Positions 1-5,160 of a stretch of 5,420 nucleotides of DNA are shown one piece after another. Both the position numbers and the translations under genes were made by a program. The stretch is from positions 1 through 5,420 of the forward strand of contig JAEWWO010000048.1 in assembly GCA_023396345.1 (NCBI GenBank), given 5' to 3'. The notes below the pieces were generated by a model that saw only the letters and a program-made list of their open reading frames with translations, did no database searches and was not told the origin of the DNA. This stretch comes from Bacteroidota bacterium (lineage in GTDB: Bacteria > Bacteroidota > Bacteroidia > Chitinophagales > Chitinophagaceae). Position 1 is the first letter of the stretch, and each line of letters starts with the position of its first letter.

Positions 1-4
1 AGCA

Positions 5-46
5 AAACCTCAACCTTAACCTTATCCTTAATCTCAACCTCAATCT
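5..46 (-). repeat. Degenerate hexanucleotide tandem repeat, 7 units
   Basis: Read on the minus strand, seven consecutive 6-bp units can be aligned without gaps: AGATTG, AGGTTG, AGATTA, AGGATA, AGGTTA, AGGTTG, AGGTTT (consensus AGRTTR). The array begins inside the last codon of the deacetylase frame, contributes its TGA stop, and continues to within 4 bp of the window edge, so it may be longer. It is degenerate, which suggests an old or slowly decaying array rather than a recent slippage product. No function can be read from it. Confidence 0.7.
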
Positions 47-744
47 TCCAACAACTCATCCACTCTTACAAAACTGTATCCCTTTTGTTTTAGATAACGA
101 ATCAGTTGCGGCAGATAGTTGTAAAATTTGTCTGTGCGTGACGGATGTGTTCCAATATGGGTGAGCAGCATAAAACCATTCATATTATTGGCTTTTTCAT
201 AAGCAATAATATTATCATATATAACTTGTGAACTTCGATAATTTTTAGCATCCGGTGTTGTATAATCTGCATGAGAGAGCGTACCGTGTGTCATATTGAT
301 TAATTGCAAACCCGCATCAGTTGTCCATTCTGCAATAGTTTGATTGTACCATTCATAGGGTGGGAGAAAGTAATAAGCATCTTCTTTTTTAATGCCCGAC
401 TTTTCCATCTTTTGATAATTACCTTTCAGGTCATTTAAAAATTCCTCTTTTGTAACGAGCAGACTGTCTCTGTTTGTCCAGTCGTTGTAGAGTAAATGTT
501 TATCGGAATGTGCACCCAGATAATGTCCGTTTGTTCTTAGTACTTTAATGGCAGAATAGAACAATGGTGTATTGTAAAAATCTCCCGTAAAAAAGAAAGA
601 CCCTTTTATTTTTTCTTTTTGTAAAGTGTTGATGATACTTTGTGCACCGTCTGCAAATTCATGTCCCGTAAATACCAGTGCTATTTTTTTTTCAGAAGCA
701 TCGCCTCTTACAATGGCTCCGTTATTTATCTGGAATTTTTTTTT
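40..744 (-). CDS. Polysaccharide deacetylase (NodB-like) domain, C-terminal part of a frameshifted GH9-deacetylase gene
   Basis: This frame is open from just after a TGA next to the A10 run to the TGA at 40-42 and encodes 234 residues. It shows a NodB-homology carbohydrate esterase fold. Numbered in the joined 827-residue protein, the motifs are FTGHEFADG (618-626, variant of TFDDG), HSDKH (672-676, the H-S/T-x3-H metal motif), FLPPYEWYN (719-727, variant of RxPY) and LLTHIGTHP (786-794, the final L-x-H region). Such domains hydrolyse N- or O-acetyl groups of polysaccharides using a divalent metal. The usual base Asp of motif 1 appears to be Ala624, so activity or mechanism may differ from the textbook enzyme. 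There is no signal peptide. The first ATG/GTG/TTG codon in frame is a TTG at 564-562, already past motif 1, and the first ATG is residue 706. Independent translation of a complete domain is therefore unlikely. I infer that it is the C-terminal domain of the GH9 protein upstream, reached by a -1 shift. The domain call is firm; how it is expressed is not known. Confidence 0.82.
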   Translation of the reverse strand, partial: KKKFQINNGAIVRGDASEKKIALVFTGHEFADGAQSIINTLQKEKIKGSFFFTGDFYNTPLFYSAIKVLRTNGHYLGAHSDKHLLYNDWTNRDSLLVTKEEFLNDLKGNYQKMEKSGIKKEDAYYFLPPYEWYNQTIAEWTTDAGLQLINMTHGTLSHADYTTPDAKNYRSSQVIYDNIIAYEKANNMNGFMLLTHIGTHPSRTDKFYNYLPQLIRYLKQKGYSFVRVDELLED

Positions 745-2522
745 TCAGGATTACCTTTGTTTTCCATTGCAGCCAGTAAATAAATCAGAGATGCTGTACC
801 ATCCATTGTTGGTTCATTGGTACTGTAATCGCCATAGTCATCATGATAAACTGCAAGATCACTTTGGAAATCGGCATAGGTATCTTCATTATATAAAGTA
901 ATACCTATCAAATTACTGTAGATTGTAGTGTACACCGGACCATCAACCAATCCGCCGTTAGCAGGAATGTTAGCAATTTTTGTAAATGCGGCGTGTGGAT
1001 CTACAGGTGTATCGCCCCATGCAGGCAAACCGTATACCATGCTTGTACCCCAGGGATTGCAGCCAAACAGCCAGTCAAAGTTTGCCTGCATCAGTTCGTC
1101 GTAAGTTTTATCATTACTCAAATCCTTATACCACAGGCATTGTATGGCAAAGGCAGTTGTAAGATTGTTGCTGCACCAGATAAAAGGAATGCCGCGATAA
1201 AAACCATTTTGTTTTGCTTTGTTCCACACCATATCAATACCTTGTTTGTAGTATTGAATCATTTCAGTTTTGCTGTTTTTGTCGGCATTTCCCAAAGCAT
1301 AATGTCCGAGATTAATAAAGGGATACCACTGATAATGTTTAGCTGTATCCTTTCCCAGCCACGGAGTTATTTTTTCTTTACGTGCAAACTGTAGAGATTC
1401 GTTCTTATAACGCTGATTACCGGTCAGTTTAAACAGACTGGCAGCAGCCAGATGCATGTCATCCACATAATTATCTTCTGCATAAATATAGGGCGACTTT
1501 ACAGAAGCTGTTTGTTGTACACCTGGTTTTTTAATACCCATTTCATAAGCTGAAAAAGCTTTATCATACAATTGTGCTGCATAGTCAGGCTGTTGTTTGC
1601 CGAAAACTTTATACCCCAAAGCAAATGCACTGGCAAACTTACCTGCCGTAGAAGCCACGCCGGTTGTCTTATTCAGCATATTTTTCTGTACCTGAGGTTC
1701 GCCCGAACAAAAGTATACAGGTCTTTCAAATCCTCTGCCATAAAAGTTATCCATCTTGGGCATACGCATACTTGCATGGTCGCGGTCATCCGCTATTTGG
1801 TTAAAGAGCCAGTCTTTTTTAGGATGCATTTTCAACAGCCAGTCCATTCCCCATTTAGCAGCGTCGAGTACATCGGGTATATTATTTTTTCCTTCCAGAC
1901 CGTTTGCCTGATGCTTATCTGTAAATACATGTGGAAAATCTCTGTAAGCTGCAAGCAAATGATAAGTGGCGTTAGCAGAAGTGGTGGAGTATTGCAGATA
2001 ATCCGAAGCATCGTGCCAGCCGCCAACTACATCTATACGTGTACTGTCAGGAACCGGAGCATACAGCGTGTAGGCATCCTGCGTGTGACAGGAATCTTTT
2101 GTATGCGGATTGAAGCCACATTGTTGCTGACGCATATAATGCAATGCAAAATCTGCTGCACCTTTATATGCATCATTATTAATCCTGAACACGGGTGACA
2201 CTGTGTTTCCGGCTTTTAAATAATATTTACCTGATTTTTTGTAAGAAGAAAAATTAAGACGAAGTACATGATTAAACGGACCATATTTTCCAAAGTTTTT
2301 TCCTGTAGCAGCAGAGAATACTATTTTGCCACTTGCAGAGTCAATGAGCTGAAACGTAGATGGTATCTGTGTTTCTTTACTTCCCCATACGGCAACTTTA
2401 ACACCCTCGGGCAAATAACCGAGTTGATTAATTCTTATCCAAGACTGATGTTGAGAAAAAGAAACTGCACTGATACAAATAAAAGAAATTAAGACTGCAA
2501 TTTTTTTAAAAGAAAAGTTCAT
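726..2522 (-). CDS. Secreted glycoside hydrolase family 9 enzyme (cellulase-like) with N-terminal Ig-like domain
   Basis: This frame encodes 598 residues. Residues 1-23 form a Sec signal peptide (KK, hydrophobic core, probable cut SFS/QHQ), so the protein acts in the periplasm, on the surface or outside. Residues about 27-113 resemble the CelD N-terminal Ig-like domain (WIRINQLGYLPEG). Residues about 120-588 are the GH9 (alpha/alpha)6 barrel. GGWHDASDY (167-175) carries the two conserved Asp (171, 174) expected to position water as the base. FGCNPWGTSMVYG (486-498) and DYSTNEPTMDG (565-575) follow, the latter with the likely acid Glu570. The family hydrolyses beta-1,4-glucans by inversion; some Ig-GH9 members are instead exo-glucosaminidases on chitosan oligosaccharides, and the sequence alone does not decide. 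The usual His-His-Arg site appears as DPHAAF (508-513), so substrate binding may differ. The frame ends four codons past an A10 run, where a -1 shift would continue into a deacetylase domain. A stem-loop separates it from the acyltransferase gene upstream. No Shine-Dalgarno site is visible. Confidence 0.92.
   Translation of the reverse strand: MNFSFKKIAVLISFICISAVSFSQHQSWIRINQLGYLPEGVKVAVWGSKETQIPSTFQLIDSASGKIVFSAATGKNFGKYGPFNHVLRLNFSSYKKSGKYYLKAGNTVSPVFRINNDAYKGAADFALHYMRQQQCGFNPHTKDSCHTQDAYTLYAPVPDSTRIDVVGGWHDASDYLQYSTTSANATYHLLAAYRDFPHVFTDKHQANGLEGKNNIPDVLDAAKWGMDWLLKMHPKKDWLFNQIADDRDHASMRMPKMDNFYGRGFERPVYFCSGEPQVQKNMLNKTTGVASTAGKFASAFALGYKVFGKQQPDYAAQLYDKAFSAYEMGIKKPGVQQTASVKSPYIYAEDNYVDDMHLAAASLFKLTGNQRYKNESLQFARKEKITPWLGKDTAKHYQWYPFINLGHYALGNADKNSKTEMIQYYKQGIDMVWNKAKQNGFYRGIPFIWCSNNLTTAFAIQCLWYKDLSNDKTYDELMQANFDWLFGCNPWGTSMVYGLPAWGDTPVDPHAAFTKIANIPANGGLVDGPVYTTIYSNLIGITLYNEDTYADFQSDLAVYHDDYGDYSTNEPTMDGTASLIYLLAAMENKGNPEKKNSR
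736..745 (-). other. A10 homopolymer: frameshift point joining GH9 and deacetylase frames
   Basis: On the minus strand the GH9 frame reads CCT GAA AAA AAA AAT TCC AGA TAA and stops at 728-726. Slipping back one base, or adding one A, gives CCT GAA AAA AAA AAA TTC CAG and stays open for 231 more codons through the deacetylase to position 40. The joined protein would be 827 residues. The run contains A-AAA-AAA and A-AAA-AAT heptamers, which fit the X-XXY-YYZ pattern of -1 ribosomal slippage, and runs of this length can also cause RNA polymerase slippage. An AAAGG lies 8 nt upstream, and a weak 5-bp hairpin (GGAGC/GCTTC, 720-716 with 699-695) lies downstream. An indel error in the sequence, or a true inactivating or phase-variable indel, explains the data equally well. 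Confidence 0.75.
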
Positions 2523-2565
2523 AAGTAAATCGATTCGTTTTTTTATAGAGAAAATGTAAGAAGAT

Positions 2566-2573
2566 TAAAGATA
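2566..2573 (-). promoter_or_regulatory. Possible -7 promoter box of the GH9 gene
   Basis: TATCTTTA on the minus strand matches seven of the eight positions of the Bacteroidota -7 consensus TAnnTTTG and lies 43 nt upstream of the GH9 start codon. The same 8-mer occurs 28 nt upstream of the acyltransferase start. No good -33 TTTG is found at the expected 19-20 bp spacing, so this is only a candidate. Confidence 0.22.
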
Positions 2574-2623
2574 GGGAAAAGTTATCTTAAAACCTTATGA
2601 AACTTAAGAATCACTCGAATCTT

Positions 2624-2653
2624 AAACAAGCGTTGAAATCTCAACGCTTGTTT
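2624..2653 (-). terminator. Perfect 13-bp stem-loop downstream of the acyltransferase gene, probable terminator
   Basis: AAACAAGCGTTGA (2624-2636) and TCAACGCTTGTTT (2641-2653) are exact inverted repeats around a 4-nt loop. The structure starts 10 bp past the acyltransferase stop codon and precedes the GH9 gene. On the minus strand the stem ends in TTT and is flanked upstream by an A-rich stretch, as in an intrinsic terminator; the U-tract is short, so termination may be partial. It separates the two minus-strand genes into distinct transcription units. Confidence 0.7.
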
Positions 2654-2663
2654 TGTTACTATC

Positions 2664-3842
2664 TTATTTTTTTTGCTTCAGCAAAAATCTACGTGTTAAG
2701 AATTTGCGCACAGGTTCATCATATACTTTTAGTATAATATAGGCCAGCAGTATGTTTCCGAAGAATATAAGCAAGGCTATAGGCCAGGTTTCAGAGAATG
2801 TTAAGGTTTGTTCAGTTGCGCGTACAAAAATTCCTTTGCCCCATACCCATGCATAAAACAGATACATAAACGGATAATGTATCATATAAACAGGGTAGGA
2901 TATATCGCCTAAAAATTTACATATACCGGATGAAAATTTACCCGTAGTTTTTCCGGAAGCGCCTAAATATACCAGTACAGGAAAAATTGCAATAACACAT
3001 ACTGTATCATACAATCCGTTCATCCACTCATTGCCCTCGCCACCAATATAAGGCATGGAAAGTAATGCAACAATGGCTAAGCTGCATATAAGGAATGCAC
3101 CTTTTATATTTCGTGGTTTAAAAATACGTGACAGAAGCAATCCGGCCGAAAATGAAAACAGCAAACGCAGAAATCCTCCTAATAAATTATTATCCAGCAT
3201 AGACCAGCCAACACCTAAATGTCCGTAGCCTGAAAGGCTGAAAATGGCGTACCACGCCAGTCCTGCTCCGGATAAAGCTACCAGTACGGTAAGTGCTTTT
3301 GTTGACATTCTGCGGATAAATAAAGCGTATAAAATATTTCCGATGTATTCAAAAAATAAAGACCAGCTTGGCCCGTTTAAAGGATACATCTCGCCATTGC
3401 CGCGCACTTCAGCTGTGGAGCCGGACGCCGCAGGAATTAGAAACATGGTAAACAACAGTGCCAGCATTAAAGCAGATGTGCCAATCTTTGTGCCGTCCCA
3501 TTGCACACTTCCCTGTAAATAAAAGGTAATGGTACCTAAAACAGCGCCCATCACTACCATCGGATGCAAACGTATTAATCTGCGTTTGAAAAAATCTTTT
3601 GTATTCATGGTTTTCCAGCGGTCGTCGTAAGCATAACCAATTACAAAGCCGGAAAGAATAAAAAAGAAATCAACAGCCAGATAACCATGATTAAATTTCT
3701 GATCGTACGGGCTGGTGGCAAAAGCTTCAAAAACATGATACCAGATAACGGTTAATGCTGCTACTCCGCGCAATCCGTTGAGAATTTCATAATGCGGTTT
3801 TGAATCGGAATAGGCTGCCGATGAAATATTTGTTTGTGACAT
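2664..3842 (-). CDS. Acyltransferase family 3 integral membrane protein
   Basis: This gene encodes 392 residues, a normal length for an acyltransferase-3 (OatA/NodX/WecH-like) membrane domain without an added SGNH domain. The family moves acyl groups, often acetyl, across or at the inner membrane onto cell-envelope or exported sugars. Visible hallmarks are the R-x10-H motif (Arg25 to His36, in LRGVAALTVIWYH), the VDFFFILSGFVIGY segment (58-71 region), a basic RRLIRLHP loop (88-94), a PSWSLFFEYIGN stretch in the middle, and a late DISYPVYMIHYPF helix. About ten hydrophobic segments alternate with short loops, and the C-terminus is basic (RRFLLKQKK). The ATG at 3842-3840 is used because the conserved first helix begins soon after it. 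No ribosome-binding site stands out. The gene stands alone between a 350-bp gap and a terminator. The acceptor cannot be told from the sequence; modification of a surface polysaccharide or glycan is a reasonable inference, and a link with the deacetylase next door is only speculative. Confidence 0.9.
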   Translation of the reverse strand: MSQTNISSAAYSDSKPHYEILNGLRGVAALTVIWYHVFEAFATSPYDQKFNHGYLAVDFFFILSGFVIGYAYDDRWKTMNTKDFFKRRLIRLHPMVVMGAVLGTITFYLQGSVQWDGTKIGTSALMLALLFTMFLIPAASGSTAEVRGNGEMYPLNGPSWSLFFEYIGNILYALFIRRMSTKALTVLVALSGAGLAWYAIFSLSGYGHLGVGWSMLDNNLLGGFLRLLFSFSAGLLLSRIFKPRNIKGAFLICSLAIVALLSMPYIGGEGNEWMNGLYDTVCVIAIFPVLVYLGASGKTTGKFSSGICKFLGDISYPVYMIHYPFMYLFYAWVWGKGIFVRATEQTLTFSETWPIALLIFFGNILLAYIILKVYDEPVRKFLTRRFLLKQKK

Positions 3843-3870
3843 AGTGTGCTTCTAAGTTAATAACAGTGGC

Positions 3871-3878
3871 TAAAGATA
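3871..3878 (-). promoter_or_regulatory. Possible -7 promoter box of the acyltransferase gene
   Basis: TATCTTTA on the minus strand, 28 nt upstream of the acyltransferase ATG, is identical to the 8-mer upstream of the GH9 gene and close to the Bacteroidota TAnnTTTG box. A T-rich stretch lies upstream but no clear -33 TTTG. It is a weak candidate based on position and repetition only. Confidence 0.22.
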
Positions 3879-3937
3879 AGGACAAGTTAATAAAAATATT
3901 TTGCTGTACAGAAGTAATTTTTAGTTCAATAAATCTG

Positions 3938-3964
3938 CTCTTCGGAATTTCAAATTCCGAAGAG
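3938..3964. repeat. 13-bp perfect inverted repeat in the acyltransferase upstream region
   Basis: CTCTTCGGAATTT (3938-3950) and AAATTCCGAAGAG (3952-3964) are exact reverse complements separated by one base. As RNA this would fold to a 12-bp stem with a 3-nt loop. It lies about 95 bp upstream of the acyltransferase start. Neither side carries a clear T-tract, so it does not look like a classical terminator. A protein-binding operator, a leader hairpin or a processing site are the alternatives. Confidence 0.65.
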
Positions 3965-4011
3965 TTATCATAGATTTTATAATCATGCAAAAAATAAACT
4001 AAGGTTCAGAC

Positions 4012-4098
4012 TTATCCGCTCTTCATATTCTGTAAGGAATAACAAGTAAAGGTTACACTTACTTCTGAATAAGCATTACCATTTTGTAATTGTACCAT
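4012..4098 (-). CDS. Doubtful 28-residue open frame, unknown
   Basis: An ATG at 4098-4096 opens a frame of 28 codons (begins MVQLQNGNAYSEV, ends LQNMKSG) that stops with TAA at 4014-4012. An in-frame TAA lies eight codons upstream, so it is not the tail of a longer frame. The peptide has no signal peptide, membrane helix or known motif. Its start codon sits in the outer arm of a predicted hairpin (4096-4138). There is no ribosome-binding site or promoter to support it, so it may be chance or a remnant of a decayed gene. Confidence 0.15.
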   Translation of the reverse strand: MVQLQNGNAYSEVSVTFTCYSLQNMKSG

Positions 4099-4138
4099 AG
4101 CGTAAATTTTTTGTTAACCTTTCGGTTATTTTGCTATG
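4096..4138 (-). other. Nested hairpin with GNRA-type loop
   Basis: The outer arms CATAGC (4096-4101) and GCTATG (4133-4138) enclose an inner pair TAACC/GGTTA (4115-4119 with 4124-4128). Read on the minus strand, the inner loop is GAAA closed by C-G, a stable GNRA tetraloop. The outer arm includes the ATG of the doubtful 28-codon frame. It could be a small structured leader, but the internal loops are AT-rich and asymmetric and no known riboswitch class is recognised. Confidence 0.3.
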
Positions 4139-4146
4139 AGTATTAA

Positions 4147-4192
4147 AAATAAAAAAAGCTGAAACCATTATCACTAATAAGTTTCAGCTTTT
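4147..4192 (-). terminator. Intrinsic terminator of the tRNA-Phe gene
   Basis: On the minus strand AAAAGCTGAAAC (4192-4181) pairs exactly with GTTTCAGCTTTT (4165-4154), a 12-bp stem. The 15-nt loop contains a further 4-bp ATTA/TAAT pairing. The stem runs into a T-rich tract (seven T in a row, then ATTTTTAATA). It starts one base after the mature tRNA end, which is the expected place for a rho-independent terminator of a single tRNA unit. Confidence 0.88.
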
Positions 4193-4193
4193 G

Positions 4194-4266
4194 TGGTGTG
4201 GGCCGGGATCGAACCGGCGACACAAGGATTTTCAGTCCTTTGCTCTACCGACTGAGCTACCGCACC
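4194..4266 (-). tRNA. tRNA-Phe (anticodon GAA)
   Basis: A 73-nt cloverleaf can be drawn on the minus strand. It has acceptor GGTGCGG with CCACACC, D-arm GCTC/GAGC, anticodon arm AAGGA-CTGAAAA-TCCTT with anticodon GAA at 4233-4231, variable GTGTC, T-arm GCCGG-TTCGATC-CCGGC, and discriminator A. The 3' CCA is not encoded (the next bases are CAA), so it would be added after transcription. All stems pair except position 5:68 of the acceptor, which is C-A (4262 with 4199). The gene has its own upstream -7 box and a terminator immediately downstream, so it appears to be a single-gene unit. Confidence 0.96.
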
Positions 4267-4281
4267 GTTTGTAAAGGAGTG

Positions 4282-4289
4282 CAAAAATA
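4282..4289 (-). promoter_or_regulatory. -7 promoter box of tRNA-Phe (TATTTTTG)
   Basis: TATTTTTG on the minus strand matches the Bacteroidota primary sigma -7 consensus TAnnTTTG exactly and ends 15 nt before the first base of the tRNA, a good distance for a short 5' leader. A T-run (ACTTTTTT) lies roughly 19 bp upstream where the -33 TTTG is expected, giving a partial match. Confidence 0.6.
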
Positions 4290-4494
4290 GTTATTTTTAT
4301 TAAATAAAAAAGTTTTTACTTAAAATTATTTCATTAAACATATGTTTGTTATTTAAAATATTGTCAATATTCTTTCTTTCATTAAGCTACTCATTTATTT
4401 TGGTTAAATTTATAGTTTCATTTTTTAATTTAACTTAACTTTTTTATTTGTACTTTTATAGCTTAAACGAAAAAACAATTATTTTTTATTTAAC

Positions 4495-5142
4495 ATGGAA
4501 AGAAGAGAAGCGGTAAAAGATATGGCGTTATATTTGGGCTTAGCCCTTTCAGTTCCTACTTTTTCAGCCTTGTTCGGAAGTTGTAAAACCGAAAACAACA
4601 AAAAAGATTTATCCTTTTCGCAGGACGAACAATTACTCATCGATGAAATTGCCAATACCATCATTCCCGATACAGATACACCCGGCGCTAAAGCAGCAGG
4701 AGTGGGTCCGTTTATAATTATGATGTTGAATGAGTGTTACGAAAAAGCAGATCAGCGAAGATTTACCAGAGGATTAAAAAAAGTAAACAGAATAGCCAAC
4801 AGACAATTTAGCAAGAAATTTCATGAACTGTCTGTTGAACAAAAAACAGAACTGTTGACAACCCTTGCTGAAGACACAAAAAAGTTCAGAGAAGAAGAGA
4901 GAAAGAGAAAGCAAACAGCCGAAAATATTGATGCGCGCGGCAGCGATGCAGCACAGGCTCCAACAGGCGAAGAAGATAACGCGGAACATTATTTTTTCCC
5001 TATTATACACGAATTAACTTTACTCGGTTATTTTACTTCGGAAATCGGGGCTACAAAAGCGTTGGTTTATGTGCCTATACCTTCCGAGTTTGAACCCTGT
5101 ACACAACTTGCTCCCGACCAAAAAGCCTGGGCTGTAAGTTAA
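4495..5142 (+). CDS. Gluconate 2-dehydrogenase subunit 3 family protein, Tat lipoprotein
   Basis: This gene encodes 215 residues. The N-terminus (MERREAVKDMALYLGLALS...) is a twin-arginine-type signal followed by a hydrophobic stretch ending at FGSC, with Cys30 as probable lipidation site. The mature protein would be exported folded and anchored in a membrane facing the periplasm. Residues about 43-125 carry the family pattern, including DEIANTIIPDTDTPGAKAAGVG (50-71 region), and the conserved tail has GYFTSE (178-183) and a Cys near 202. In this family the small subunit partners a GMC-type FAD dehydrogenase and often a cytochrome c, and is thought to help export or stabilise the catalytic subunit rather than carry out catalysis. 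Between the two conserved parts (about 126-158) lies a charged, low-complexity insert rich in Glu, Lys, Arg and Ala. The GMC gene begins 18 bp downstream, so the two almost surely form an operon. The substrate is unknown: gluconate, other sugars or glycosides (as in 3-dehydrogenases of the LacABC type) all fit. No clear promoter was found; TACTTTTA at 4451-4458 is a weak candidate. Confidence 0.92.
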   Translation: MERREAVKDMALYLGLALSVPTFSALFGSCKTENNKKDLSFSQDEQLLIDEIANTIIPDTDTPGAKAAGVGPFIIMMLNECYEKADQRRFTRGLKKVNRIANRQFSKKFHELSVEQKTELLTTLAEDTKKFREEERKRKQTAENIDARGSDAAQAPTGEEDNAEHYFFPIIHELTLLGYFTSEIGATKALVYVPIPSEFEPCTQLAPDQKAWAVS

Positions 5143-5160
5143 AAGAACTGAATTATTATT

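Larger units (their letters stand above)
3843..4146. other. About 300 bp without a convincing protein gene
   Basis: This AT-rich gap lies between the acyltransferase start and the tRNA terminator. It holds the TATCTTTA box, the 13-bp inverted repeat at 3938-3964, a doubtful 28-codon frame at 4012-4098 and a nested hairpin at 4096-4138, each described separately. A minus-strand frame across 3787-3990 runs through the inverted repeat and into the acyltransferase start; it has no recognisable domain and is not called. No mobile element ends, CRISPR repeats or second RNA gene were seen. Confidence 0.6.

Noticed and set aside
684..692. Second long A run (A9 on the minus strand) as another frameshift point
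   Set aside because: The deacetylase frame reads through it correctly (S-E-K-K-I-A-L), so no shift is needed there.
626..901. Plus-strand 91-codon frame across the A10 run
   Set aside because: It is antisense to the two domain-bearing minus-strand frames and has no motif of its own.
993..2198. Plus-strand open frames of 133 and 208 codons opposite the GH9 gene
   Set aside because: They lie antisense to a well-supported GH9 domain, show Cys- and Ile-rich composition typical of antisense frames and have no recognisable motif.
3787..3990. Minus-strand 67-codon frame crossing the 13-bp palindrome and the acyltransferase start
   Set aside because: It overlaps the acyltransferase start in another frame, has no domain, and is interrupted in sense by the palindrome; chance frame in AT-rich DNA.
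4774..5010. Minus-strand 78-codon frame opposite the dehydrogenase small subunit
   Set aside because: Antisense to a conserved gene; Phe- and Cys-rich composition is the mirror of Lys/Glu codons.
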